From positions 1-64,000 of the forward strand of contig CANFIM010000003.1 in NCBI GenBank assembly GCA_947447175.1: a stretch of DNA of 64,000 nt, written 5' to 3'. Below are positions 1 through 9,348 of the stretch, piece after piece. The position numbers were made by a program, and so were the translations under genes. Below the pieces are notes generated by a model that saw only the letters and a list, made by a program, of their open reading frames with translations, had not been told where the DNA came from and did not search any database. The number at the start of each line of letters is the position of its first letter. Position 1 is the stretch's first letter. This stretch comes from Acidimicrobiaceae bacterium. GTDB taxonomy: Bacteria > Actinomycetota > Acidimicrobiia > Acidimicrobiales > Ilumatobacteraceae.

Positions 1-1451
1 GCCATACCAAGTTCACGGAACAACTTCTCACCATGGCGTTGAGTGAACGTCATGGTGATGTTGGTGAGTTCGGCGATGATGTCGAGATCGGGAGCCAAGC
101 GAGAGATGGCACCGTCAAGGAACACCATGTTCTTCACATAGAGCATGAGTTCTTTCGGCAGTTTGGCACCGTATGCAAGCAGCGACTTCACAATGCGCTG
201 CACTTCCACTACAAGTTCCTCACCACTAAGGGAAGTGGGGTCAATAGGGTCATCGAGGCGCAAGTCAACAATGACTGCATCAATGTCTGTGTCCATAGGC
301 AATGCGCCTAATTCGCACAGTGCCGCAACTTGACCGCGAACATCATTGGTGGTGGCGCCCAGCATCAACTTCATGAAAGCAAGGCGACGTTTGTGGTTCA
401 ACCGACCAACGATGCCGAAATCGAGCAACGCCGTGCGCCCATCATTGAGTACGAACAGGTTGCCACCGTGGAGGTCGCCGTGGAAGACGCCATGAATGAG
501 CGCGCCTTCCATGAATGCAATCATTCCGTTCTTGATGACTTGCTCGGTATCAATGCCGGCATTCTTCATGCCTTCAACATCGTCGAAATTGAATCCCTGT
601 AAACGTTGCATCACCAAGATGCGCCGAGTTACTAGGCGAGGGTGTGGTCGAGGAACGATGTAGCTGTTCTGGTCGAGATCGTGCAACATGCTTGCTACGT
701 CGACCATGTTGCTTGCTTCCATGCGGAAGTCAAGTTCCTCCACAATGGTTTCGGCGAACAATTCAACAAGTGCTGGCGGGTTTGCGAGCGCCGCCACTTT
801 GATGCGACCAATCATGAACGGAGCAATCCACGCCATGACACGCAAGTCAGCGCGCACCAAACGAGACACTTCAGGGCGTTGCACTTTCACCACTACGTCT
901 TCACCAGTGAGCAAAGTTGCGCGGTGTACCTGCGCGATGGAAGCGGCTGCAAGTGCTGTGCGATCAAATGTGGAGAACACATCTTCGATGCGTGCGCCAA
1001 GATCTTGTTCCACGGTGGCGCGCACACTGTCCCATGGTTCTGCTGGCACCTGGTCGCGGCATCGCTTGAATTCATCAACAAGTTCAGTGGGGAACAAGCC
1101 TTCACCGCTGGAAATGATTTGCGCCAGTTTGATGTAGGTGGCGCCCAGTTGCTCAATTGCAATGCGCAGTCGCAGCGAAATGTATGTACGTGACTCTTCT
1201 GGTGTAGAGAACTTGTTGCGTTTCTTCTGAATGAACCACGGCAGTAGTGCCCAACCCAGCCGGCTCACCACAACAATGAGACGGCCAATGGGCGGAACTC
1301 GACGACTGCGAATAAGCGTGGGTACTTCCTTCTGCGCTGCATTGCGGAGCACCACTGCAACGTTTGACCAGGTAATGGCCTCGCGGTTCAGATCCCACGG
1401 ACCTGTCTCGGAGAAGTTGCCCCATTCAAGGTCTGTCATCGGTGCAGTCAT
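1..1451 (-). CDS. ABC1/AarF/UbiB-family protein kinase-like protein (C-terminus runs off the left edge)
   Basis: Reverse-strand reading from ATG at 1451 (MTAPMTDLEWGNFSETGPWDL...) is open to the edge. It contains LGATYIKLAQIISSGEGLFP, SIAQVHRATLLTGEDVVVKVQRP, HGVFHGDLHGGNLFVLNDGRTALLDFGIVGRL, which are ABC1/UbiB motifs. Absent from the ORF track because no stop lies in the window. Confidence 0.93.
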   Translation of the reverse strand, partial: MTAPMTDLEWGNFSETGPWDLNREAITWSNVAVVLRNAAQKEVPTLIRSRRVPPIGRLIVVVSRLGWALLPWFIQKKRNKFSTPEESRTYISLRLRIAIEQLGATYIKLAQIISSGEGLFPTELVDEFKRCRDQVPAEPWDSVRATVEQDLGARIEDVFSTFDRTALAAASIAQVHRATLLTGEDVVVKVQRPEVSRLVRADLRVMAWIAPFMIGRIKVAALANPPALVELFAETIVEELDFRMEASNMVDVASMLHDLDQNSYIVPRPHPRLVTRRILVMQRLQGFNFDDVEGMKNAGIDTEQVIKNGMIAFMEGALIHGVFHGDLHGGNLFVLNDGRTALLDFGIVGRLNHKRRLAFMKLMLGATTNDVRGQVAALCELGALPMDTDIDAVIVDLRLDDPIDPTSLSGEELVVEVQRIVKSLLAYGAKLPKELMLYVKNMVFLDGAISRLAPDLDIIAELTNITMTFTQRHGEKLFRELGM

Positions 1452-1542
1452 TCGGTCAGTCTGCCGTGTGCATCCGCCCGTACACGGCTCTGGGAGGGGA
1501 AATGAGACACAATGAACGAGGGAATAAATCGAGGGGGCACAC

Positions 1543-2688
1543 ATGGGCAACGGACCATTGCACGGCGTGAAAGTGTTGGAGATGGGCGTGTGGGTTGCAG
1601 GACCAGCAGCAACGGGCATCATGGCCGACTGGGGTGCCACTGTGATCAAGGTGGAACCGCCCACAGGCGACCCGCAACGTGCCGTGTTTGGAGCGTTGGG
1701 TGTTGCCGACCAAACGGGAGTGCCTCCGTTTGAAATAGATAACCGCGGCAAGAAGTCAGTGGTGCTGGACTTGCGCAATGAAGCCGATATGGCCACCATG
1801 CATCACTTGTTGTCAGAGGCTGACGTGTTCGTTTCCAATGTCCGCACTGCTGGCCTTGCCCGAATGGGACTTGATGCTGAGACCCTCACAAAGAAATATC
1901 CACGCCTCGTCTACGGATTGTTGACTGGGTACGGCACCACAGGTCCCGATGTAGATCGTGCGGGTTACGACATTGGAGCATTCTGGGCACGCACGGGTAT
2001 TGCGCACACGTTGGTAGGAGCAGGTGAGATTCCTCCGGGCGCACGAAGTGGTCAAGGCGACCACACCACTGGTTTGTCAATGTGTGCAGGTGTGATGGCT
2101 GCGCTCTTTGATCGTGAACGCACGGGCAAAGGCCGCATTGTGGAAACTAGTTTGTTGCGCACCGGCATTTACACAATTGGGTGGGATGTAGGAATACAAC
2201 TTCGTTTTGGAAAGCGCACGAGCACGAAGGCGCGTGCAAAGAACCCGGCTCCACAAATGTTGAATTACTCATGTGCTGATGGACGTGCATTCTGGTTGCT
2301 CGGATTAGAAGCAGACCGACATTGGCCAGGGTTCATTCAGGCAATTGGTCGCCCCGATATTGCAGCTGATGAACGTTTCACAAACGCAGTGCTGCGAGCA
2401 AAGAATTGCGAACCGCTGATCGCAATGCTGGACGAACACTTCGCAACAAACTCGTATACGCATTGGACACAGAAGTTTGATGAATTCGATGTGTGGTGGG
2501 CACCACTGAATTCAATTCGCGAAGCCGTAGAAGATGAACAAGTCATCGCATCTGGTGCATTCATTGATATGGCGCCCCGCGAAGGCGAAGCGCCCTATCA
2601 AGCGGTGAATTCTCCCGTTGATTTCAGCGATTTTGAGCCACGCTTCGGGCAAGTACCGAAGCTTGGCGAGCACGAGCCGCGCTGGTAA
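1543..2688 (+). CDS. CoA-transferase, CaiB/BaiF (class III) family
   Basis: 381-aa ORF with GVWVAGPAATGIMADWGATVIKVEPPTGDPQR and DNRGKKSVVLDLRN motifs typical of CaiB/BaiF proteins. Confidence 0.92.
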   Translation: MGNGPLHGVKVLEMGVWVAGPAATGIMADWGATVIKVEPPTGDPQRAVFGALGVADQTGVPPFEIDNRGKKSVVLDLRNEADMATMHHLLSEADVFVSNVRTAGLARMGLDAETLTKKYPRLVYGLLTGYGTTGPDVDRAGYDIGAFWARTGIAHTLVGAGEIPPGARSGQGDHTTGLSMCAGVMAALFDRERTGKGRIVETSLLRTGIYTIGWDVGIQLRFGKRTSTKARAKNPAPQMLNYSCADGRAFWLLGLEADRHWPGFIQAIGRPDIAADERFTNAVLRAKNCEPLIAMLDEHFATNSYTHWTQKFDEFDVWWAPLNSIREAVEDEQVIASGAFIDMAPREGEAPYQAVNSPVDFSDFEPRFGQVPKLGEHEPRW

Positions 2689-4306
2689 CTCGAGTCCGAG
2701 GCGCCTTCTTTTTCTTTGGCGCTGGCTTCACGGGTGAAGGATTCGACGGCACTGGCTTTGGCGCCGGAGTGATGACGGCAGTATTTATCACTGCATTCAC
2801 CAACGACCGGAATGAGTAACGAGGTGCTGGTGTAGACGAATTCAGAATTGATGATGGATCACTCTTCATGAGCCCCACAATCGTTTCAGCCACAATGCGA
2901 CCACCCACTGGTCCTAGTCGATATGCATCACGTTGAGCCCCAGTGATTTTTCCATTTGCCACCGGGTATGCATGCGCAGTGGCCTCCGCAAGGATGTATG
3001 TCCACAGTGGCGCGTTGCCTGCGAATTCCGATGACACTGAAGTAATTGACTGCGTATCGGCTGCATCTCCCGATGATTTACCAATCAGAATCTGATCATC
3101 ACGTAGTGGAGTGACCCCCATTGCTCTCGCAACTGCTTGACCGGAAGGCAAACCAACTTGTTGAGACCGCAACACATTGCGTTTCGCCAGGTTTGCTGGT
3201 CCAGCGCCTGTAGCGGGAAGCGGTAGGAGTCCCAGTGAATACGTGATGGAATTGTCAATTTTGTATGACGGCTGCACCTTTGACATTGCTGACGCCGAAG
3301 GCAAGAAGAAGTCAAAGTTGATGCCAAAAGTTTTGGGGCTAGGGGAGAACCCCGTGAGGTCACTTCCCGACACATTGGTGCCACTGAAGACAGGCACTCT
3401 ATTTGTTGTGTCATTGATGCGATACAAGCCGCGCACCATGGAGTGGCCGAATCGATAAGCGGCTACTGCGAATTCAACAGGCATCTGCTGGCACGAGTTA
3501 TAGAAGCGCAAATTCGTGCGCCAACCAGTGGCAGTTTTTTGTACAACGTCATCTACTTGTCGTTGACCCACAATCTGTGGCAGGAAATCGTTGATGATGA
3601 TTGATTGATACGCCGCCACAACCTGTGCACGTGCTTTGGTAAACAACTGACTTGAGGTCAATGTTGGTTCCGCTAATGCAATGCGATCAACGGTGGCATT
3701 GTGGAAGCGAAGAAATAGTGAATGAATGCCAGCCACTAATCGGTTCTCGTCATTGCGCGGGTCGCCAATAATTGCTTGGCCATTCGCGCCACGGGGCAAG
3801 TCGCGTGTGCCTGCATCGTTGCTGCCTGTGAGAAGGGTGCCCACCTTCATGTGAACCCCATCTGCTTCGTAGAGCGATGAAGAAACTGTTGGACCATTGC
3901 CGTACACCGAATCGAGATCAAGTTGAGGCGTGCGGCCGTTGACTAATGATGCGACCGGAGTGGGAGTTACTAGATCGTTCGCACGGTCGTCGAGCGTGAG
4001 GTCGTGGTCAACAAACTGTCCGAAGTAGGTGTAACCCGCTGCGATTTCTTTGTTGTCCTCGCTATCTACTTCACCCTCGGGAGTGGGGTTCGTTTCCTCT
4101 GGTGCAAGGACAGCAGCGCTGAGCGCATTGATGGCGTTGGTGCTCCACGATGATGAAGCAAGCGACGGAAACATTTTCCCGTACCCATTGCCAGGCATTG
4201 CACAGGAGGTTGTGGCGATGGGTGCTGCTTGTGTTGGGGACGCAATCCCTAAGGCAGTGGCGCCCATTGATGCAGCAACGATGCCGTGAATAAGTGTCTT
4301 CTTCAT
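2624..4306 (-). CDS. Secreted animal-type haem peroxidase family protein
   Basis: Start taken at MKKTLIHGIVAASMGATALGIASPTQAA (signal peptide). Motifs: YFGQFVDHDLTLDD (distal His), GDPRNDENRLVAGIHSLFLRFHN, AYRFGHSMVRGLYRIN (proximal His). Pro/Lys-rich C-terminus. Confidence 0.9.
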   Translation of the reverse strand: MKKTLIHGIVAASMGATALGIASPTQAAPIATTSCAMPGNGYGKMFPSLASSSWSTNAINALSAAVLAPEETNPTPEGEVDSEDNKEIAAGYTYFGQFVDHDLTLDDRANDLVTPTPVASLVNGRTPQLDLDSVYGNGPTVSSSLYEADGVHMKVGTLLTGSNDAGTRDLPRGANGQAIIGDPRNDENRLVAGIHSLFLRFHNATVDRIALAEPTLTSSQLFTKARAQVVAAYQSIIINDFLPQIVGQRQVDDVVQKTATGWRTNLRFYNSCQQMPVEFAVAAYRFGHSMVRGLYRINDTTNRVPVFSGTNVSGSDLTGFSPSPKTFGINFDFFLPSASAMSKVQPSYKIDNSITYSLGLLPLPATGAGPANLAKRNVLRSQQVGLPSGQAVARAMGVTPLRDDQILIGKSSGDAADTQSITSVSSEFAGNAPLWTYILAEATAHAYPVANGKITGAQRDAYRLGPVGGRIVAETIVGLMKSDPSSILNSSTPAPRYSFRSLVNAVINTAVITPAPKPVPSNPSPVKPAPKKKKAPRTRVTSAARARQASVLARSVAQNR

Positions 4307-4411
4307 ATGTCCCCCTCGCACGGATTGTGCGGTTTCAATGCCCGACATCATCACGAATGAAGGTGAAGAAGAAGTGAAAGGGGGGTAAGGATTCCTTAAG
4401 AATTGGACGTT

Positions 4412-4768
4412 CTATTCTTCCCAGCTGTCGTAATCATCGTTGGTATCCCATTCACTATCGGGCCCGTAATCGCAATAGTCGGCAATGTCGTCGGCGTATT
4501 CGCCACTGTCGTACAACTCTTCCGCGTTATCGCAATCAATGTCATTGCCTGAGGTGATTGTTGATTTTCTCTTTGGCGCCGCGGTGGTGCGTGATTTAGT
4601 GGCAATGGTTGTGTTGGTGACAGGAACGAACACCTCTGTTGTAGTGCTCTCTGGTGCCACGTAAGCGGGCAGTGTGGTGTCGGTGGTGTAGTCAGTGCTG
4701 CTGAACGCTTCGGAGCATCCGCCAACAACCACCATGAACAAAAACGCGTATGTAAGGAACTTCGTCAT
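4412..4768 (-). CDS. Small putative lipoprotein with Thr-rich linker and Asp/Glu-rich C-terminus
   Basis: 118 aa, MTKFLTYAFLFMVVVGGCSEAF lipobox-like signal, then a Thr-rich segment and DCDNAEELYDSGEYADDIADYCDYGPDSEWDTNDDYDSWEE. Confidence 0.7.
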   Translation of the reverse strand: MTKFLTYAFLFMVVVGGCSEAFSSTDYTTDTTLPAYVAPESTTTEVFVPVTNTTIATKSRTTAAPKRKSTITSGNDIDCDNAEELYDSGEYADDIADYCDYGPDSEWDTNDDYDSWEE

Positions 4769-4807
4769 CTCAGGTCATTTTCTAGACGAGGCATGTGTCG
4801 CGGATGT

Positions 4808-5626
4808 CTAAAACCGTGGAGGGCGCTTTTCCCGCAATGCTGCAACACCTTCGCGGTATTCGGCGGTTTTCGTGGCTTCGTCAATAAGCGCAACCGATTC
4901 ATCGATGGATGAGCCAAGGGCGTGGCGAATGTAATCGCGATAAATCTGTGCTTTGGTAGTAGCAACAGCAATCGGTCCAGCGTTTTGAGCGAGAGATTGC
5001 GCCCATTCCTGGGCCATGCGAAGTGCGCCAACGCCATCTTCTGCCACGCCATTCCACAAGCCCCAATCGCGAGTCTCCTCGCCCGTGAATACGCGACCTG
5101 ACAGCAGCAGATCATTGGCACGAGTGACGCCAATGATGCGGGGGAGAGTCCAACTCATGCCGTATTCGGCAGGAAGTCCCAGTTTTGGTGCTGCAGTGGT
5201 GCACTTCGCAGTGGCAGAAATGAATCGAAGATCGCAGAACAATGGCAATGCCAAACCGATGCCTGCACATGCGCCATTGATGGCCGCAATCACGGGCACG
5301 CGTAAACCGAAATGCCATGCAAGGTCGTGGTTGAACTCAGCGGGAAGATTCGTGCCGGGGTTTGCAACACTCACACTTTCGCCGGGGTCGTATCCGCCAC
5401 GTTCGGCGTGCCCCGCTAACGCTTCAGAGTCTCCACCGACGCAAAACGTTTTACCTTCGCCCGTGACAACGATGGCGCGAATGTTTTCATCGGCATCAAG
5501 AGTTGCCATAGCTTTTTTGTATTCGGCATGCATGCGACCAGTCCATGCGTTGGCACGGTGTGGACGGTTAAGAGAAACGGTTGCAACATGACCGTCTATG
5601 GAAACAAGAACGGTGGAGTCGCTCAT
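4808..5626 (-). CDS. Enoyl-CoA hydratase/isomerase family protein
   Basis: Start at MSDSTVLVSIDGHVATVSLNRPHRANAW. Crotonase signature VPVIAAINGACAGIGLALPLFCDLRF. ATGA overlap with the upstream gene. Confidence 0.92.
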   Translation of the reverse strand: MSDSTVLVSIDGHVATVSLNRPHRANAWTGRMHAEYKKAMATLDADENIRAIVVTGEGKTFCVGGDSEALAGHAERGGYDPGESVSVANPGTNLPAEFNHDLAWHFGLRVPVIAAINGACAGIGLALPLFCDLRFISATAKCTTAAPKLGLPAEYGMSWTLPRIIGVTRANDLLLSGRVFTGEETRDWGLWNGVAEDGVGALRMAQEWAQSLAQNAGPIAVATTKAQIYRDYIRHALGSSIDESVALIDEATKTAEYREGVAALREKRPPRF

Positions 5627-6408
5627 CTCGGATCGCGCCCCCATATGGCATGAAGAATTGCGTCTGTGTATTCGGGGCGACACACGAAGAAGTCGGGCAG
5701 CCACGTATCGGGGCCGTTGTATTCAAGTGGCGAACCATCAATGCGGCTGGCATGCAAGCCAGACGCCAGCGCTACAGCTGCAGGTGCGGCGGAATCCCAT
5801 TGGTGCATGCCGCCATCGTGCACATAGATATCTGCTTCGCCCATGAGGATGCTCATGGTTTTTGCGCCGGCACTACCTAAGCGATACGCATCACAATCCA
5901 AATTTTCTGCAACAAGAATTGCTGCATAGGGCGCGCGATTGCGTGACGTAACAAGACGAGGCTTGACACCTTCTTTTGTTGGCACCACTGTTGCAGGGTT
6001 GGTGCTGAACACGGTTTCCATGCTGGGCAACGAAACAGCACCAGCAGTGAGTGCCGTTTGTTCCCACAATGCAATGTGCACGGCCCAGTCAGAACGACCT
6101 TCGCCAAATTCTTGAGTGCCATCTAACGGATCAACAATCCACACTCGATCAGAACTCAATCGTTTGCGGTTATCTGCGCCCTCTTCAGAGAGCACTGCAT
6201 CATTAGGGCGAAGTGCAGTAAATGCTTCCATGAGGAAGTTATGGGCAAGCATGTCGCCCGAATCTTTCAACTTCCACACCGTGGTGCCCGCTTCAATTTC
6301 TTGTTCGCGGTGAATCACCAAACGCTTGCCTGTTTCACGAGCTAGTTCAGTAGCAAGGTCGTGGTCAGAAAGTCCCTTCCAGGTTTCGAAGAGGGACTGG
6401 TTGCTCAC
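5623..6408 (-). CDS. Inositol monophosphatase / 3'(2'),5'-bisphosphate nucleotidase (CysQ-like) family
   Basis: LSEEGADNRKRLSSDRVWIVDPLDGTQEFGEGRSDWAVHIAL is the Mg-dependent phosphatase signature. GGMHQWDSAAPAAVALASG is the C-terminal motif. Confidence 0.88.
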   Translation of the reverse strand: MSNQSLFETWKGLSDHDLATELARETGKRLVIHREQEIEAGTTVWKLKDSGDMLAHNFLMEAFTALRPNDAVLSEEGADNRKRLSSDRVWIVDPLDGTQEFGEGRSDWAVHIALWEQTALTAGAVSLPSMETVFSTNPATVVPTKEGVKPRLVTSRNRAPYAAILVAENLDCDAYRLGSAGAKTMSILMGEADIYVHDGGMHQWDSAAPAAVALASGLHASRIDGSPLEYNGPDTWLPDFFVCRPEYTDAILHAIWGRDPR

Positions 6409-6716
6409 TGCTGTCCGCGAGTCAAATCAATGGTGTCGCGAATCAGTGCGCGAACGTCATTCTCGTTAGCGCCGGCTTCCACCAAGGCACGCACTCTGTT
6501 TTCCACGCGCTCAGCCGCAACTTCATCAAATGCATCAAGACGCTTATTTCCATTAGTGGCAGACATGGTGATGAGCACAATTGCTGCACCCACCATGCAC
6601 ATTCCAATAGTGACAATGCCACCGTTGTTGTTGCTCACGATGGACGTGACGATGATGCCGGGAACTCCTGCGAGAAAAATGCCGAAGCACAGAATGCGAA
6701 TGAGTTTGGCGGCCAT
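6405..6716 (-). CDS. Small membrane protein of unknown function
   Basis: 103 aa with two predicted TM segments (CFGIFLAGVPGIIVTSIV; IGMCMVGAAIVLITM). Translationally coupled to the downstream gene (ATGA). Confidence 0.65.
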   Translation of the reverse strand: MAAKLIRILCFGIFLAGVPGIIVTSIVSNNNGGIVTIGMCMVGAAIVLITMSATNGNKRLDAFDEVAAERVENRVRALVEAGANENDVRALIRDTIDLTRGQQ

Positions 6717-6721
6717 CGTGA

Positions 6722-8398
6722 TTACCTACTGAGCGGCTTGTACTTAATGCGGTGTGGCTGTTCTGCAGCAGAACCAAGCTCTTTGCGACGCCATGATTCG
6801 TATTCAGAGAAGTTGCCTTCAAACCAGCGCACTTGGCTGTCGCCTTCGAATGCAAGCACGTGAGTAGCAATGCGGTCGAGGAACCAGCGGTCGTGCGAAA
6901 TCACCACAGCGCAACCAGGGAATTGCTCAAGCGCATCTTCTAAAGCGCGCAAGGTGTCAACGTCGAGGTCGTTGGTGGGTTCGTCGAGAAGCAATACGTT
7001 GCCGCCGCGCTTTAACACCTTTGCTAAGTGCACGCGGTTGCGCTCACCACCAGAAAGGTCTCCCACCAGTTTTTGCTGGTCAGCACCTTTGAAGTTGAAG
7101 CTTGCAACATACGCACGGCCGTGAATTTCACGGTTGCCCACCTTCATGTGTTCAACACCTTCAGTGATTTCTTCGTACACGGTCTTTGTTGGGTCAAGTG
7201 AGTCGCGGTTCTGGTCCACGTAACTCAATTGCACAGTGTCGCCCACGGTGACAGTGCCTGAATCGGGAGCTTCTTGACCAGTGAGCATTGCGAACAATGT
7301 TGTTTTACCTGCGCCGTTGGGACCGATGATGCCCACGATTCCGGCGGGAGGAAGAGCAAACGAAAGATCTTCAATCAGCAAACGATCGCCGAATCCCTTC
7401 GAGAGGTTTTCCACCTTGATCACGTTGTCGCCGAGGCGTCCGCCAGCAGGAATATGAATTTCCAATTTGTCGGGTCCGCGCTCGGCAGCCATTGCTTCTG
7501 CGTGCAACTTGTCGTACGCGGCAAGACGTGCTTTACCTTTTGCTTGGCGAGCCTTCGGCGACATCTTGACCCACTCGAGTTCGCGCTCAAGTGTGCGCTG
7601 ACGCGAGTCACTTGCCTTCTCTTCAGATTCAAGACGTGTTTGCTTTTGCTCAAGCCACGAGGTGTAGTTGCCCTCGAAGGGGAAACCGCGTCCGCGATCA
7701 AGTTCAAGAATCCACTTGGCCACGTTGTCAAGGAAGTAGCGGTCGTGCGTAATTGCCACAACAGTGCCGGGGTATTCCTGCAAGAAACGCTCGAGCCAGT
7801 CAACGCTCTCTGCGTCTAAGTGGTTCGTGGGTTCGTCAAGCAACAAAAGATCAGGGCGCGACAACAACAAACGACACAATGCAACTCGGCGACGTTCACC
7901 ACCAGACAACTTGGTGACATCGGCATCGTTCGGCGGGCAACGCAATGCATCCATGGCGATTTCTACGTTGCGATCAAGGCTCCACGCGTCGGCAGCGGCA
8001 ATCTTGTCTTCCAGCTCCGCCTGCAGTGCGCCAACTTTTTCGTAATCGGCATCGGGGTCACCCCACATAGCCATCACTTCTTCGTAGCGAGCGAGCATGT
8101 CGCGAATAGGGGCCACGCCGTCCATCACATTGCCCAACACGTCTTTGGTGGGGTCAAGTTGAGGTTCCTGCTCGAGGAGACCCACGGTGAATCCGGGGGT
8201 GAGGCGAGCCTCGCCGGTGTAGCCGTCGTCAAGGCCAGCCATGACACGCAGGAGGCTGGACTTTCCGCTGCCGTTAGAGCCGATGACGCCGATTTTGGCC
8301 CCCGGATAGAACGAGAGCGAGATGTTCTCAAGGATGGTGCGGTCGGGCGGATAGAACCGGCCGAGCTTGTAACAGGTGTAAATGAACTCGTGCGCCAT
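6722..8398 (-). CDS. ettA: Energy-dependent translational throttle ABC-F protein EttA
   Basis: 558 aa. Two Walker A motifs (GSNGSGKSS, GPNGAGKTT), two LSGGER signatures, starts MAHEFIYTCYKLGRFYPPDRTILENISLSFYPGAKIGVIG. Overall EttA-like. Confidence 0.95.
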   Translation of the reverse strand: MAHEFIYTCYKLGRFYPPDRTILENISLSFYPGAKIGVIGSNGSGKSSLLRVMAGLDDGYTGEARLTPGFTVGLLEQEPQLDPTKDVLGNVMDGVAPIRDMLARYEEVMAMWGDPDADYEKVGALQAELEDKIAAADAWSLDRNVEIAMDALRCPPNDADVTKLSGGERRRVALCRLLLSRPDLLLLDEPTNHLDAESVDWLERFLQEYPGTVVAITHDRYFLDNVAKWILELDRGRGFPFEGNYTSWLEQKQTRLESEEKASDSRQRTLERELEWVKMSPKARQAKGKARLAAYDKLHAEAMAAERGPDKLEIHIPAGGRLGDNVIKVENLSKGFGDRLLIEDLSFALPPAGIVGIIGPNGAGKTTLFAMLTGQEAPDSGTVTVGDTVQLSYVDQNRDSLDPTKTVYEEITEGVEHMKVGNREIHGRAYVASFNFKGADQQKLVGDLSGGERNRVHLAKVLKRGGNVLLLDEPTNDLDVDTLRALEDALEQFPGCAVVISHDRWFLDRIATHVLAFEGDSQVRWFEGNFSEYESWRRKELGSAAEQPHRIKYKPLSR

Positions 8399-8510
8399 GG
8401 TGACCCGAGGTTAGTTCCCAGGTACACAGGTTCCCCTTGTCCGTTCGGTATGGCTGATACCTTGGAAACAGGTTCGCCCTGAGCGAACCGCGACTAAGGG
8501 GGAAACTCAC

Positions 8511-9281
8511 ATGACTGCAGCTAGTTGGCTCACTCAAGACCTATTACATGAATTCTGGTTCCGATACCTGCACATCCTCACAGGCATTGCTTGGATCGGA
8601 CTTCTCTACTACTTCAACCTGGTGCAAGTGCCAGGCCTTGCTGCCTACGGCGACGAGGGCAAAGCACGCAACATCACGGTCACACAAATTGCCACACGCG
8701 CACTGTGGTGGTTCCGTTGGGCAGCAGTTGCCACCCTCGGTTCAGGCCTTCTTCTTGCAGGCGTGCCAAGCAGCTACATGAAGAACTTCATGAATCACAC
8801 CGGTGATGACCTTGCTCTTAACGGCGGCAATGCTGCAATTGCATTGGGCATGATTTTGGGTATCACAATGGCTGCCAACGTGTGGATGATCATCTGGAAG
8901 AACCAGAAGGTTGTTATTGCAAACGCAACCAATGTTCTCAATGGTGGCGAGGCAAACCCTGACGCAGCAACAGCTGGTCGTCGCGCAATGCTCGCATCAC
9001 GTCAGAACATGATCTTCTCCGTATCAATGTTGTTCATGATGGTGGGCGCAGCTCACTTGTTTGAGGCTGTTACCACAGCATCTTCAAGCGATGCGTCAAC
9101 ATACGTGCTCATCACAGTTGTTATTGCCGCATTGTTCCAATTGAACGCTCTCGGCAAGTTCGGTGGCATCAAGGCTGGCAACAAGATGTTGCTTCCATAC
9201 GAAAGCCACAAGAACGCAATCATCACTTCGGTGGTCTTGCTTGCTATCAACTTGATTCTTGCGATTGTCCTTCTCGGATAA
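8511..9281 (+). CDS. Urate hydroxylase PuuD-like / urate-oxidase N-terminal-domain membrane protein
   Basis: 256 aa polytopic protein with FWFRYLHILTGIAWIGLLYYFNLVQVPGLAAYGDEGKARNIT and ALWWFRWAAVATLGSGLLL. Family recognised by pattern; function not proven. Confidence 0.7.
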   Translation: MTAASWLTQDLLHEFWFRYLHILTGIAWIGLLYYFNLVQVPGLAAYGDEGKARNITVTQIATRALWWFRWAAVATLGSGLLLAGVPSSYMKNFMNHTGDDLALNGGNAAIALGMILGITMAANVWMIIWKNQKVVIANATNVLNGGEANPDAATAGRRAMLASRQNMIFSVSMLFMMVGAAHLFEAVTTASSSDASTYVLITVVIAALFQLNALGKFGGIKAGNKMLLPYESHKNAIITSVVLLAINLILAIVLLG

Positions 9282-9300
9282 TTCTCATTTCGAAAAGTGA

Positions 9301-9330
9301 AAGGGCCGCCCCATTGGGGCGGCCCTTTTG
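9301..9330. terminator. Rho-independent terminator (probably bidirectional)
   Basis: aagggccgcccc-att-ggggcggccctt followed by TT, downstream of the PuuD-like ORF and between convergent genes. Confidence 0.85.
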
Positions 9331-9348
9331 CGTTCTATGAACTTGTGA

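Noticed and set aside
642-1193. 183-aa plus-strand ORF
   Set aside because: Antisense to the clear UbiB/ABC1 kinase gene; composition is Cys/His-rich noise typical of shadow frames.
4396-4728. 110-aa minus-strand ORF overlapping the small lipoprotein
   Set aside because: Alternative frame; the 4412-4768 frame has a signal peptide/lipobox and better composition.
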